A stretch of 64,000 nucleotides of DNA from Salisapilia sapeloensis (GCA_023334545.1 JAADVB010000038.1:1-64000), one strand, 5' to 3'. Shown: positions 40,901-51,287, counted from the stretch's first letter. The notes: generated by a model from the letters alone, not told the origin. Numbers and translations: made by a program.

Positions 40901-43266
40901 TCAAGGAGCACGACGCGCGCATTAGTCGCGGCAAGAAGCGCAGCGAGACGTTCAAGGACCAGCTCGAGCGTCAGACGAACAGCAAGCGCATGCTGCTATT
41001 CAAGCGCGCGGCGTTGACGGAGGAGCGCAAGAAGGACGTGGCGCTCTTCGGTGAGCACAAGGAGGACTGCAAGACTGCTTTGGAAGAAGCCAAGAGCGCG
41101 CGTACGGTCACGCCAGAGTACGTGTCTCGTCTGGAGGCGGACATGAAGATCCGGGCGGATGAGCTGCAGATCGTCGTCGAGAGCAACAAGCGTACGGCGC
41201 AGGAAGGCGGCGACGCCGATGTGGACGAGCGAGATGAGTTCATGAACCAAGTGCGGGAGCGTCGAAAGCAGTTCCAGCAGGAGCTGGATGATCAGAAGGC
41301 GCAGCTCGAGACCGAGAACAAGCTGTGCTCCGGTCTGCTCAAGTCGATGCATGAGTTCATCGCCAAGCTGGACAAGGAGGTGGAGAATGCCGGTAAGGAG
41401 GACGAGTTTATCAGTACGTACGACCGGGTGGTGGAGGAAGAGAAGAAGCTGGTGCAGGACGAAGAGGCCAAGCGGGAGGAGAAGAAGGCTGCAATCACGG
41501 AGCTCATGAACGACGCTGGCAACTGGGTCCTCGAGGCACTGCACGAGCACTCGAAGCGCAAGAAGCGGGAGGCCGACCGTCTGGTGAAGCAAGCGGTGCG
41601 CGCGGCGGACTTGCAGACGCTCGTGCAGCACTTTACGCACCGTGTGATCGAGCAAGAGGAGCGCATCATGCGACAGAAGCAGCGCATCCTGAACGGCGAG
41701 CACAAGGTCGAGATGCTCAAGAGCTCCGAGAACTGGTACCAGTACGTGACGGGGCACAGTCCGGATTTGAGCAAGAAGGACTACAAGGTGATGGAGGCAG
41801 GGCAGACGCAGCGTCAGACGGACCTCAAGGAGGCGAGTCGGCTTCAGAAGGAGGACGGGAACGACAAGGGCGGCGTTGACAAGGAGCTCGGGACGAGTCG
41901 AGACGTGTCGAAAGAGAAGGAGGAGAAGCGCAACGTCTGGGCCCAAGTGGAGGACGTGTATGCGCAGGAGAAGCCGCAGGAGAAGGACGAGGACATGATG
42001 ATGACGAGTCAGATCCGGGGTCTGCTCCAGCAGCTCGGCGAGGCGTTCGAGATGCTGACCAACCGTCTGATGGAGGAAGAGGACTCGCTGACGCACGCCA
42101 TCTCGCAGCTGGACGGAGAAGTCGAGAGCATCCACGCGTTCATGGAGCGCATGGAAAGCGAGGAGAACGCGCTTTGCACGACGGAGAAGAACTCTCTCTC
42201 CAAGGAATCCCAAGTCCGGCATAACGAGAGCGACTTGATCGAGCAGCGCGCTCGTGCGCTCATCGACAGCTACAAGCAGATGCAAAAGGAGCATTCCAAG
42301 TACCCTGTGGAGCTGGAGAAGATCAAGAGTCAGCGAAACGAACGCGAGAAGCCGGTGGTTCCGCGAGACGGAGAGGTGGAAGCGGCCAAGAAGATGATGC
42401 AGGGACGCAACTACTACGACAAGAAGGCTTGCGCCGAGTTTGTCAAGAAGTTCAAGGCCGAAGGAGACTTAAAGGACGCGCGATCGGTCCTCGAGTGGCT
42501 CAAGCTCGTGGTCGACACGGACATTAAGCGCGACGAAAAGTGGCTGGACGCGTCTCGGAAGGAGCGCAAGGCCATGGAAGCGCTCAAGGTCAAGGGCCTC
42601 GAGGTCGATTGGGACCAAGACCTCTTGGCGCGTATCCCGGCCGTCAAGAACGTCAAGGCCAAGCTCTTGGCGCACTCGAACAAGGCAGAGGCCGCCAAGA
42701 ACGACATCCATCCGAGTGAGCAGTGGATCGTCGACCTGATCACGCTGCGCAAGAGCATCGAGGACATCGACTCGGGGCTGCTCAAGAGCGTCGACCAGGC
42801 GACGGCGAGCGCGAGCGAAGAGGAGAAGACCGTCCAAGGACACTTGCACACGATCAAGGACCACAAGGAGTTCATCCTCAACAGCCTCCGCTTCATCGAC
42901 CAGGAGGAGGCCAAGGCCGTCCGGTCCACCGGCAAGGGCATGGTCAACGGCCGTCGCACGCCGACCGACTCGGAGAACGGCTCGCTCCTCCAGAATGACG
43001 ACACGCCTCGAGGAAGCAAGCAGGAGGCTTCTCGCGTCTCGTCCAACTCGAACAAGGACAGAGCGTCCAACTCGAGCAAGGACAAGGCGACGACGCCCAA
43101 GCCATCGCCCAAGGACAAGGCGCCCAAGGACAAAGCGCCGGCGGCGTCGCCCAAGGACAAACCGACCAAGGAAAAAGAGGTGAAGCCTCGCGGCCCAGCG
43201 CCCAAGCCGGAGGAGAAAACGCCTGCCAAGGCTGCGCGCAAGGAGGTGCTGTCGGAAGAGTTCTAA
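37966..43266 (+). CDS. Giant ZnR-FYVE-J-FYVE-PX-coiled-coil protein, 1,766 aa
   Basis: An intron-free 5.3-kb gene. Domain order by residue: zinc ribbon 24-45 (CVKCSRD then CIYCGTK); Pro/Lys/Glu repeats about 61-150; Ser/Thr-rich linker to 255; FYVE domain 264-325 with the RRHHCRVCG core of PI3P binders; a J-like domain 356-420 (SHYDLLGVGQDASPEEINQRY) whose HPD position reads NPE; a second FYVE-like finger 438-490 (CQVCFRPF, RRQHHCRRC); a PX domain about 510-645 (FPEFEWLFQAL to CLKAFLVLPP); a very long coiled coil about 660-1,560; and a Lys/Pro/Ser-rich tail. Two FYVE fingers plus PX point to strong, multivalent PI3P binding on endosomes or autophagic membranes; the coiled coil suggests a tether. 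I know no named protein with this combination. Function is inference. Confidence 0.85.
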   Translation: MAPGTEPAPAQASSTPAASDPLQCVKCSRDVSESDAFCIYCGTKVSVTLAQRQQQSGKSAKPDMPPPKPKTEAPKKPDMPPPKPTTEAPKKPDMPPPKPTTEAPKKPDIPPPKPKTEAPKKPEAPAPKKPEAPAPKKPEASKPKAETSKNPTSPPKASGAKQPPAAPSSSSSSTKTAPTSQESTRSPPTSSSSTKASAKESKPAASSPQETKPTKTQSAQELRTHSHSHSQSRASRSSRDSFDHSYPGLKSSESAPPVALLEQLWVPDNFASDCMDCGVAFGWPKPRRHHCRVCGLLFCRNCVQNKMQIPPSFGYGNNMQRCCRNCITALQTKAITTPADVFAQRKGGARQMSKSSHYDLLGVGQDASPEEINQRYHDLTSTMNPENKDDKEQIEQINQAYEALRDPSQRSRHDSELNRTSSQHETQFISETARSGQTECQVCFRPFKLGRRQHHCRRCTRSVCNQCSEGTKAIPELGFPQPVRHCSACLDNPPKFVKPVLEAVAKPPAGFEFLSKLDVHVDVKPQKSSGQSDDEPCEVKLFCEPNADAVKQANYTLTDSDRQLANEYSIVQARSFPEFEWLFQALGEHTNIKALPFFPEKRVAKSEREKKAEQLQTFLYGCLLHPLLRDLDCLKAFLVLPPDEFSTFRRNGAKGKLYQNAKYSPLTMSLRLEFEKAQIRSKVDELKERDRAHKERMKEQQKRLEQQKRREEAQKQRRDRADARYQALEARKESQTERMEREKDRYEKQSGAVHILFFDTVRDEAERQTEEESREKEKIEFTKSKDSFQADTVEWNSDMASWSKHRADWSEHNNPALSRDIANAWIMRSYGVYYSHPSDTSDVPKDLVDLQSQMVKMQEKEPEFLEAEGEAVDDEWMKLAKEREHWTQDRSNMKREDTMCKDEDVRYDQEHNYVKLEKEARQKKVSVINADLEALKRTIANCGRSIAQRRTRHEALQDEYDNEWCVIQTKRDTDTNARLKEHDARISRGKKRSETFKDQLERQTNSKRMLLFKRAALTEERKKDVALFGEHKEDCKTALEEAKSARTVTPEYVSRLEADMKIRADELQIVVESNKRTAQEGGDADVDERDEFMNQVRERRKQFQQELDDQKAQLETENKLCSGLLKSMHEFIAKLDKEVENAGKEDEFISTYDRVVEEEKKLVQDEEAKREEKKAAITELMNDAGNWVLEALHEHSKRKKREADRLVKQAVRAADLQTLVQHFTHRVIEQEERIMRQKQRILNGEHKVEMLKSSENWYQYVTGHSPDLSKKDYKVMEAGQTQRQTDLKEASRLQKEDGNDKGGVDKELGTSRDVSKEKEEKRNVWAQVEDVYAQEKPQEKDEDMMMTSQIRGLLQQLGEAFEMLTNRLMEEEDSLTHAISQLDGEVESIHAFMERMESEENALCTTEKNSLSKESQVRHNESDLIEQRARALIDSYKQMQKEHSKYPVELEKIKSQRNEREKPVVPRDGEVEAAKKMMQGRNYYDKKACAEFVKKFKAEGDLKDARSVLEWLKLVVDTDIKRDEKWLDASRKERKAMEALKVKGLEVDWDQDLLARIPAVKNVKAKLLAHSNKAEAAKNDIHPSEQWIVDLITLRKSIEDIDSGLLKSVDQATASASEEEKTVQGHLHTIKDHKEFILNSLRFIDQEEAKAVRSTGKGMVNGRRTPTDSENGSLLQNDDTPRGSKQEASRVSSNSNKDRASNSSKDKATTPKPSPKDKAPKDKAPAASPKDKPTKEKEVKPRGPAPKPEEKTPAKAARKEVLSEEF
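38146..38325 (+). repeat. In-frame 45-bp minisatellite, four units
   Basis: Four consecutive 45-bp units begin at 38146, 38191, 38236 and 38281 and encode variants of KPDMPPPKPTTEAPK. Two 24-bp units encoding KPEAPAPK follow (38326-38373). The copies differ at a few bases. They lengthen a disordered Pro-rich spacer and are likely to vary in number between strains. Confidence 0.85.
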
Positions 43267-43584
43267 TTGTCAGTTGGCGTGTGCTACGAGGGACTAGATG
43301 CGCACGAAAGGAAGTGTTTGTCGACCATGCCCCGCCCCTTCTTTTGATTTGATTTACATTTTGCATCCCATTTTGCCTGTGAATATGGGTCCTAGTGACT
43401 ACTCGAGCTTCCATCGGAACGAGCTCGAGGATGGTCGCTCGAAATGAAGCAGCAGCGACGCGCTTCTTAATAAAAGAAAATTTCAAACCTTTATCCTTTT
43501 CTTTTTCTTTGGACAACGAGTAGCGCATCTGCTCTCGAGGTGCATTCACCATCCTCCCGTACGCCTTCGACTGCTCACAAAGGA
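43267..43584. other. Intergenic stretch, 318 bp
   Basis: This holds the 3' UTR of the giant gene and the promoter of the KDSR-like gene. A pyrimidine-rich stretch (TTATCCTTTTCTTTTTCTTT, 43,491-43,510) lies about 75 bases before the start codon. Nothing else is seen. Confidence 0.4.
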
Positions 43585-44707
43585 ATGGATTCGGCGGCGT
43601 ATATCGCTCCGGCAGTCGTTGTCGGTCTCTGTGTCTACTCAGTCCTATGGACGCTAATCACGGCGCCAGGCTTTCGTGTCAAGGACAAGCATGTCTTCAT
43701 CTCCGGTACGTCCTCCTGTCTGTTGTTTACGACAAAGCCCTCATGCACATCTAGGTGGGACCAAAGGCACTGGTCTAGCCATTGCCAAGAAGTATGCTGC
43801 CTCGGGAGCTAAAGTACGCTTTCCATTAACTATTGTGTCGACTATTATCTAACACGCACTAGCTGTCGCTCGTCGGTCGCTCCATGGATAGACTCCAAGC
43901 GGCTGAAAGTGCCATCAAGGAAAAGTGTGGCGACAAGGTTTCCATCTTCCTAAAGCAGTGCGACGTCTCGGCGTACGAGCAAGTGGAAGAAGCCGTGGCG
44001 GAGGCCAACGACTTTCACGCTCGAGCGCCCGACCACGTCGTCTGTGCCGTCACGCCTCGTCCTGCTGGCTTCTTCCTCTCCCAGCCGATCGAAACGCACT
44101 ATGACGCACTCAACACGGGTCTCTTTGGCGCTTTGCACCTTGTCAAGGCAGCTCTTCCGTCCATGATTGAAGCGAAAAACAAGGGAAGAGTAGTATTCGT
44201 CAGCTCTGCGGAGGCCTTCATGCTGCCCATTGGATCCACAGCCATGAGTGGAGCGCTATGTGGCATCCGTGGACTCGCAGAAGGTCTGCGCAACGAACTC
44301 AAGCTGTACGGCATGCGCGTTTCGATCTTTTACCCTGGCTCGTGCCCGCCGTCTCTCGTGGGCAACAAAAAGAATGACGACTACCAGGCCATCAATGACA
44401 AAGTAGACGTCAAGCAGGACGATGCAAACGCCCAGACGCTCGTCAATGGTCTTCGCTTAGGTTTGCTCTTGCTCTTTATCCTTTGTGAGATAGAGCATTT
44501 ACTTATTACGCGATGGATGCAGGTCACTTTGCCATCACGACGACTTGGCAGGGCTGGATGGCTCGCATGGTTGCGAACGGAGTGGCTCCGAGGATCAACA
44601 CGCCACTGGAAACCTTGCTGCTTCCGTTTGCATTCCCGATCCAGTCCTGGTACACCTCTCGTATGGCTTCTCATGCGTCCTTGGAGCCTACTCTCACCAA
44701 GCAGTAA
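43585..44707 (+). CDS. KDSR-like SDR with lost catalytic residues (4 exons)
   Basis: Exons 43585..43705, 43755..43813, 43863..44460 and 44523..44707 are in phase and give 320 residues. The N-terminal membrane segment (AYIAPAVVVGLCVYSVLW), the GFRVKDKHVFISGGTKGTGLAIAKKY nucleotide loop and the two introns around that exon match KDSR (33.9-35.1 kb) in position and phase, so the genes are paralogues. But where KDSR has YSMSKFAL this protein reads TAMSGALCG: no Tyr or Lys of the YxxxK pair is present, and CAG in the NNAG-equivalent is CAV. The coding frame is otherwise intact with SIFYPGSCPPSLVG and a KDSR-like C-terminus, which argues against a pseudogene. It may be a regulatory or scaffold pseudoenzyme in sphingolipid synthesis. 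Confidence 0.82.
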
Positions 44708-45316
44708 GTTTTGATGCTGGACCGCAATGCACGCGTCTTGCCTATGCTTGAGTCTTTTGACTTTCTTTACATAATTTTTCGGTCTTCTTTGCTATCCTCC
44801 TATCAGCGCAATGAACATACCTCCCAGAGATACGAACTAGAGCTTTGAACTCTTGGTAGTAGTATTCACCACGATATGGAAGATGATAGCTGCAGCAACA
44901 AACGAAACGAATACACTTTCTTTAGCACGTTTCAAGACAATTTACGGTTCGAACTGGAGTTGATATGTCTAATCATGTCTTTCACATGCACTTGCATTGC
45001 TCTTGTTCTGTTCATAGAGCATTGCCAGTCCATCTTTCCACACAGCAAACGTCACATACAGAATTTGTTGAAATGAATACTAGATACTAGATGCGGCAGT
45101 CTAAAGTATTCATTTCTTCCGCACGAAACAATGCTACTCTTTTCTTCCGCAACAGGAATTTCTTGCATCCTTGCGTTCGACTACAATGAACTATAGTAGA
45201 TAGGCAATTTAATATTCCTTTTAGATATTCCAATACGAACTATCTTCAGTCGTAACCACGGACAGAAATACACACGAATTTCGTACCAGCACTTTCACCT
45301 GACTAGTCATAGATTC
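44708..45316. other. Intergenic stretch without a gene
   Basis: 609 bp, AT-richer than the coding DNA around it, with only a 66-codon open frame (44876..45076) lacking recognisable features. Contains the promoter of the membrane protein gene at 45317. Confidence 0.45.
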
Positions 45317-46933
45317 ATGGCTAATCACATTCTGCTCTCAGTGAGGGAATATGCCGTGCTACTTGTTAACCAGTGGAAACGTTGTCAAGTATCTCGCAAA
45401 GGAGTCTACACGATTGAACGTCTAAGGGCACTTCAAATGTATTCTGCCAGCCATTCTCTCGTGCACAGCATTGCTTTCTCGGTACTGATTCCAATGCCTG
45501 TGTTTGCTATCATTCTACTCTTTGATGTATTCCCATTGGCATCGCCAAGCGACCCGTGGCAAGCCAACTACGTTGCTTTCGGTCGCGTCTTTTGCATGAC
45601 CTTTGTCTGCTCCATTGGCGCTGTCACTCAGATCTTCCAACTAGTTCCATTGCTTCACTTGAGATGGCGAGATGTACTCGTCGTCGCTTCTTCCACAAGT
45701 ACGTTGGTCGTGATAATCCTGATTCTCTTGGCCGAGTACTGGGTGTACCCCACACCATTCGCTCTGCTTTTGCTCCCTGCTGTCTTTATGCTGGTCGTAG
45801 GCGCACTCTGCAGCTCCAAATTCGGCACATCGCCGTCTCTAGAGCTGCGAACGCAGATACGACGTCTCTTTGCCATATATCTCAGTCAGGCAGTAATTGT
45901 CATAGCCTACATGGGATACACGATAATCTTCTACCAACTTCCAGCAAAAGGCCAAGCCTATTTTGTCTTGCTTTTACCAATGATCAAGTTCGCAGGCAAG
46001 CTCGTTATCGCATGGTTACTACACAACTCTCCTCAGGACATTCCAGAGACAACCGTTTTCATCAGCGAGCTTTTCAATGCCTTGTACGCTGCCAACTGCA
46101 TGCAAACGAGCACTTCGAACTGGGCAACGATCCTCCTCATCGGATTCGACGTTGGCAGCTCTATCATGTCGCTCACCGATTTATACTTATCGTCCAAGGT
46201 GATCTACAACTTTAACAGGAGAAATGAAGGCCAAAGCTTACTGCATGAAGCGTTGGAGCTATGGGAATTCTCGACCGGTGAGACCAGTCGGTGCATCTCG
46301 CGAGTACCATTTAATGCTGTCGTGCCAGTTCATCGACAGGAGAACGTGAATGGCAGACTGTTAGTAGTGCTTCCAGCTAGGTGCAGCACATCTGAACTCT
46401 TCCGACAAGATTCGGCACACGATGATAAGAAGTTGAGGCTGTTCAAATGGACACAAGGGGAGCAAAAGATATTAGTGGAGAAAACGCAGGTACTATTGTT
46501 TCGAAGCGAGTACTTGATATTGGTGGAATATGTCGAGTGCATCGTGCCCATGATCTGCCTGACCTATGTCTGGATCCTCCATTACCTACCAAATGCCAGG
46601 TACCATCTCTATTTGAGGAGCATCGACGAGGGCCAGCTTGAACGAGCAAGTCGCAATTTGCTGCTTTACGTTTTGATGGAATGCATATCGTTCATTGGGC
46701 TCATGGGTCTACTACGCTGGTGCTTTGGCTTTTCACCCGTCAAGCAAGTGGCGTTCGTCCTTGAGAACCAGTCTACATCGATCCTCGGTCGCTTTGCCAT
46801 GTGGCTGACACTCGTACTCCACATTCCCATCCTCCACTTTGGTACGTCTATTCTCTATCTCTTGCATGCAACCTACGACTACGACTAACTGGACACAGGC
46901 CTAGCGTTTGGTCTGAACTGGTCCTATTTCTAG
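45317..46933 (+). CDS. Oomycete-type multi-span membrane protein (2 exons)
   Basis: Exons 45317..46841 and 46899..46933 join in phase (57-nt intron) to give 519 residues ending HFGLAFGLNWSYF. There are about nine hydrophobic segments, e.g. SIAFSVLIPMPVFAIILLF, VVIILILLAEYWV, FALLLLPAVFMLVVGAL, AVIVIAYMGYTIIFY and LLYVLMECISFIGLMGLL. A soluble loop separates the sixth and seventh segments. The layout resembles a large family of uncharacterised transmembrane proteins that I recall from oomycete genomes; I know no function for it. No transporter signature is recognisable. Codon usage is less GC-biased than in the housekeeping genes, suggesting lower expression or faster evolution. Confidence 0.72.
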
Positions 46934-47197
46934 CTCGTTCCTCATCTACGACGTCTTAGGATCCATGTTCGAAAGCCCGCCAAATACTTATGTCGATACG
47001 ATTTTCAAGTACATTTTGCGTTTTGAAAGGCATTCTTTCGATTGGCTATAATTCAAATCCAGGCGCCGGATTGGTTGTTTTCATATACTGAAATTCCCGC
47101 TCGATAAGCGTCGGAAAATCGCGGGAGACGGAAGTGCTCTCGTCTGCAGCCAGTACGCGAGCTACGATCACTTGCAGATTTATTAAGATACACTACA

Positions 47198-48442
47198 ATG
47201 GACTTGCTTGGCGGATCCTTCCACCTAGGTACTTTTTATATCGTCTATTGCTCCCTATCGTCTGTAGATGCCGACTAAACGTTGTGTCGAGTAGACGGAG
47301 AAGATCTCGAGACATGGGCTGGAGGCAACGTCACGGACCTAGCGCCACTCGTGGGCTCATTCATCGATGACGATCTGCATCAGTCGTCGGAAATCAACGC
47401 TGCAGCGCACGATAACTGGCTGACGTTTCTAGACACGTACGAGCCGAATGCGTCGACTTCAGGTCTTTCGCTCGACCATGACGTTGCTCCTTTTACGACT
47501 TCCGAGTCAGAGGCGTCGACAGAGCCAACGAGGAGTCGAAAGAAGCGAAAGTTGTCCGAAAACGTCGACACCAACCTAAAAAAACGCAAGGTAGAGCCGA
47601 AGCACGAGAGCCATTCGCCTACGAAAGCGTCCGTACGCGTAGCACAAGAGAAAGTAGTTCATTGGCCGACCGTCCGTAGCAAAAGGACGAAACAGTCGAG
47701 TCCTGATAAGAGTCGTAAAACGTCTTCCGAAGCGTACTCGACGCCTCCGACGAAAGCATCCAAGAGCGCATCGCACGAGACGTTCGTGACGCCTCCACCA
47801 ACGGAGGCGTATGCTCTAGAGAGCTTCTTTTCATCTCCAACGCCTCAGAACAGGAAGAAGAAGAAGATGTCTGTGAAAATGCGTTTCGTTCCTTTGGACA
47901 GCAAGACGCGGAATTGTGTCGCGGCCTGTGGGTGCAACCCAAAGGTCGAATTAGCCCTCCGGACGTCGAAGAACGTGTCGAAAGTCGTAGCATACATGCG
48001 TCGCAAGTGGAAAGAAGTGGATGAGATCATGCCAGTCGGGACGTCTCTCCATCTCTCTCCGACAGAAGTTTGTACGACGAGTTGGACGGAAGATAGTACC
48101 GAGGTTTCTTGTCTAGATATTTGGAATGAGTATGGAAAGAAGGTGAATGGAGAGAGCGTCGTCATGGTCTCGTACGTATGGAAAGCAGCTACTGGATCAC
48201 CTTCAGACGCGCAAGAGTCCAAGGAAGAGGACTCGACTCCTCCTGCCACTGCATCAGATGCAGACAAAACGAAAGCAAAGGAGGACTGGGGTCTCGGGAT
48301 GGAACTCCCGGAAGACGTGGCGATCCCGGCACTTTCGACACAGCAAGAGGCGAAACCGAAGAAGAAGCTTCGACGGATCACACCGACACTTGTATCCAAG
48401 TCGGTTATGGAGGAGCTGGAGAAAGTATTTAAGGCAGAGTAG
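47198..48442 (+). CDS. CRAMP1/TKI1-like nuclear protein (2 exons, tentative)
   Basis: Exon 1 (47198..47228) and exon 2 (47292..48442) join in phase to give 393 residues starting MDLLGGSFHLVDGEDLETW. The N-terminal half is Ser/Thr/Lys-rich with basic clusters (SRKKRKLSE, LKKRKVEPK) that look like nuclear localisation signals. Residues about 205-310 hold a conserved-looking domain: MRFVPLDSKTRNCVAACGCN, then VELALRTSKNVSKVVAYM and RKWKEVD, a W in CTTSWTED and a final VVMVSYVWK. Spacing and key residues resemble the domain shared by animal Cramped (CRAMP1) and plant TSL-kinase-interacting protein 1. Animal CRAMP1 promotes linker-histone expression. The SANT domain of Cramped is not seen. The family assignment is from memory and moderate. 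Confidence 0.55.
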
Positions 48443-48520
48443 TGTACGATCAGAGACGAGTAACATGGCTTGTTTTCACATTATGTTTCCGTCGCAGGTC
48501 TTGCGATAGACTCTTTCTTA

Positions 48521-49969
48521 CTACTCGAAGGCGCTCGGACGGTCACGGCGCTGTTCATACGCTTGACGGGCGGACATGCCTGCTGGCATAGTTAGACCAA
48601 TGTGTAGGAAGGATAGAATAGGACGTACGGATGGACACTTGGCTTTGGCGTTATGGGAGAAAGTAGTAAAGGTCGAGCGCGGAGGACGGTACGTTCCTGG
48701 TCCAGGAGGCACGTCCGTATTCCGCATGAACGTGACTTCGGACTCGTTCCGGCGCTGGATGTTGCCCACGAGCCAACTGCTTCGACTCCCGACGTTTGCA
48801 TGTGGGTTCCGGTCTTCCTTGGGACTGCCTGGTGGAGGGTCTCGACGACGACTGCGTGCTGGGGAAGCTAGTCGTCCGCCTGCTACGTCTGGTTGATGTG
48901 GCGCGTAGATCGGACCAGGAGAGAACTCGCCCATGTTTTCCCGCGTGTGTTGAGACGAATAGAACTGTACGCGTTGGTTGTTCATCTTTGCACGATCTTC
49001 CTCTTCTCCATGTCGATCGCCAAAGCGACTGGCGTTCCCAAAGACAGCACCAGTGAGGTGTCGAGGTGTGGATTTGCTGCTCGGTATATTCGAAGCAGAC
49101 GTTGGCTTTCCATGATGTGCTGAAGCAGTTAGTTGCTGAAATTTATCTCCCTCCGGCCTCGGGATGGATAGAGGAGTCGTTGTCGATATGAGCACGCCTT
49201 TGCGATCGATACACGAAAGCCAGGACTCGCGATGTCCACGTCGTGGACTGCTCATTTGCGGTAACCTCGTTCTGGACGGTGGTGCGCTTGGCGCTAAGGA
49301 GAACGAGGTTTGCTTTATTTTGCCTCCGTTGGCATGATACGACTCAACATTGTACTTTGGACCGGGACTATCACATGCCGTGAGCTCTCGCTGGTGACCA
49401 GGTCCGGTCATATTGGCTAGAATCGTATCGGAATGTCAGTTACCTACTTATATGTATCGTTTGGAAGGGCTCAAGTACCTCGTTGTGTTTGGAAACGCTC
49501 CGCTTTGGGAATGGAAAGTTGGGGTGCTCTTTTCTTGGTCAATTCAACATTCAGATTGTACTGACCCACAGCTCCTTTATCCTCTGATGGTTTTATACAT
49601 AAGTACGTGTGTCTGAAGGATGTACATGGAGGTGCTTGGCATACCTTTTGATACGACTGGTATGTGCGCAGACGGCGCGCCTATGACATTCATGGTGATC
49701 ATTAGACTGACTAGAGCATTGCATCGAAATATGAAACTCCTCTACCTCCAATCCAGCTCTGTCGCTTATGCCATTGCTTCTTCTCATCCACTGGATGGTA
49801 TTCTGGTTTCATCACCGCATAGCTCTTAATCGTCCTACTCTCTCGTCCATATACCGGTCCTGGCGATTTAGCTGTTCTGACTGAGTTAGCTATTTGATTT
49901 CCAATGGGAACCCTGCTATCGATGGAACATACCTGCTTCATCTGGGAAGCGATCAGAGCAGCCAAACAT
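48521..49969 (-). CDS. SHIPPO/STPG-repeat flagellar protein (5 exons)
   Basis: Reconstructed exons 49969..49933, 49880..49746, 49680..49645, 49583..49479 and 49416..48521 are all phase-consistent and give 402 residues from MFGCSDRF; the introns are 52, 65, 61 and 62 nt. Sperm-tail PG-rich (SHIPPO) repeats recur: KSPGPVYGRES, CDSPGPKYNVES, EFSPGPIYAPHQ and PPGPGTYRPP, together with SIPKAERF and FGNASRFGDR blocks. Such proteins lie inside or along axonemal microtubules in motile flagella. This implies zoospores. A possible extra intron near the 3' end (GTACGTCC at about 48,625) would shift the frame, so the exact C-terminus is uncertain. Confidence 0.75.
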
Positions 49970-50319
49970 ACCTCTACTACAGTCTCAGTGAAATGAGGGA
50001 TTCGTGAATCGAGAGCCCACAGCAAAGGTAGTAAGGAGATAAATATGGCTGAGCACCGATTGCTCTATCCGATTGGCTTACTGTTTTTAGCTTTATTCAT
50101 GGAAACTCTGCGAAATTACTTAGTTGAAAATTCTTACTAAAGCTACTACAGTATATCTCTAGCATCTTCATCTTTAAAGCAGGAAGTAGACACTCTTGCT
50201 CGCCTTGCGCTACATATTGAACATATGACAATGACTTTTAAACAAGTGTACAATATCGTTCCAAAATAGACTAAGGTAAAGTATTCTTGCACAAAAGACA
50301 CAACACCAGACACCAAACC
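49970..50319. other. Divergent promoter region SHIPPO / ATP10
   Basis: 350 bp between divergent start codons, with AT-rich sequence near 50,090-50,160. No open frame or clear element was recognised. Confidence 0.35.
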
Positions 50320-51287
50320 ATGCAAAGCTGCTCGAGGCGTTCGATGCGGGCTTTGCGGGCGGCTACTCACTCCCCACAGCAGTCCTTGCTCTTGCGATCA
50401 CTTGCATCTTCTTCAAAGGCGAGTGGCGGATCGAAAGAACCTTCTAATGTGTTGGAAGGAGCAGAAACGAAGCCACAGGCGACTGTGAAAGCCGAGAACG
50501 AGGAAAAAGTGAAGAAACCACGCAAAGGTATGCGTGGATTTCTCGAGTCACTGGACGAAATGGTCGAAGAGGCTGACCGGAAGGTCGAGAAGAAGTACCG
50601 ACCGAACATGTTTGCCGAGTTTAAGCAGTTTAACGACACAAATGGCAAGGTACAAGCTCATTTCGTTGGATCTGGCCTAGACATGTACTTATATTTCGTT
50701 TCATAGGTGGTTGAAGGACCATTTGATTTAACAGAGGTGTCGAACGCTCGGACCGTGACGTCTTTACCAGTGACGAATCTAGAGGGCGATTCGACCGACA
50801 TGGAAAAGCTCGTGGCGCGAGGCAAAGTCTCGCTTGTGCTTACGTCATTTAAGAACAACGGACTGAACGCGTTGCCTGCTTGGCGAGAGTCTTTCCTCCG
50901 CTCTTTTGCAGCCAACCCTCATGTTCAGGTCTTCACGCTGAGCATCATCGAGGAATGGTACATGCAGCTAGTCAAGCCTTCGATCCTGAATGGCCTGCGG
51001 AAGCGTATTCCGAAGGAGTTCCATGCACACTCGTACGCATACTTTGGACGTAAGGATAAGTTCCGTACGTCGATGGATATGTACAATAGTTTTGTTGGGT
51101 ACGCGCACCTTGTCGATGGCAAAGGACGCATTCGATGGATGTACGTTTATTCATAGCTTTATTGGTTCATAGAAAGCTAATAACCGAATGTAGAGCTGGA
51201 GGTGAAGCGACGGAGAAGGAGTTGAAGCGAATGTACAATGCGACATCGCTGTTGTTGGAGCAGAACGCACAGAGCAGACGTAGATAA
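50320..51287 (+). CDS. ATP10: ATP10, mitochondrial ATP synthase assembly factor (3 exons)
   Basis: Exons 50320..50649, 50707..51140 and 51194..51287 are in phase and give 285 residues. The N-terminus is Arg/Ser/Ala-rich without acids (MQSCSRRSMRALRAATHS), a mitochondrial presequence. The ATP10 fold follows: VSLVLTSFKNNGLNALPAWR, HVQVFTLSIIEEWYMQLVK, HAHSYAYFGRKDKFRTSM and the family end VGYAHLVDGKGRIRWIAGGEA. In yeast Atp10 binds newly made subunit 6 and prevents its aggregation during F0 assembly in the inner membrane. The start Met at 50320 opens the presequence; the frame extends a little upstream without support. Confidence 0.87.

Noticed and set aside
40996..42294. 432-codon minus-strand open frame opposite the coiled-coil part of the giant gene
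   Set aside because: Leu/Val/Arg-rich antisense of a coiled-coil repeat; no promoter or splice context.
43585..44707. KDSR-like gene as a plain pseudogene
   Set aside because: All four exons are open and phase-consistent and the remaining fold motifs are conserved; only catalytic residues are lost.
49711..50025. Single 104-codon minus-strand gene upstream of the SHIPPO open frame
   Set aside because: Its parts are better explained as exons 1 and 2 of the SHIPPO gene; the spliced model is phase-consistent through five exons.
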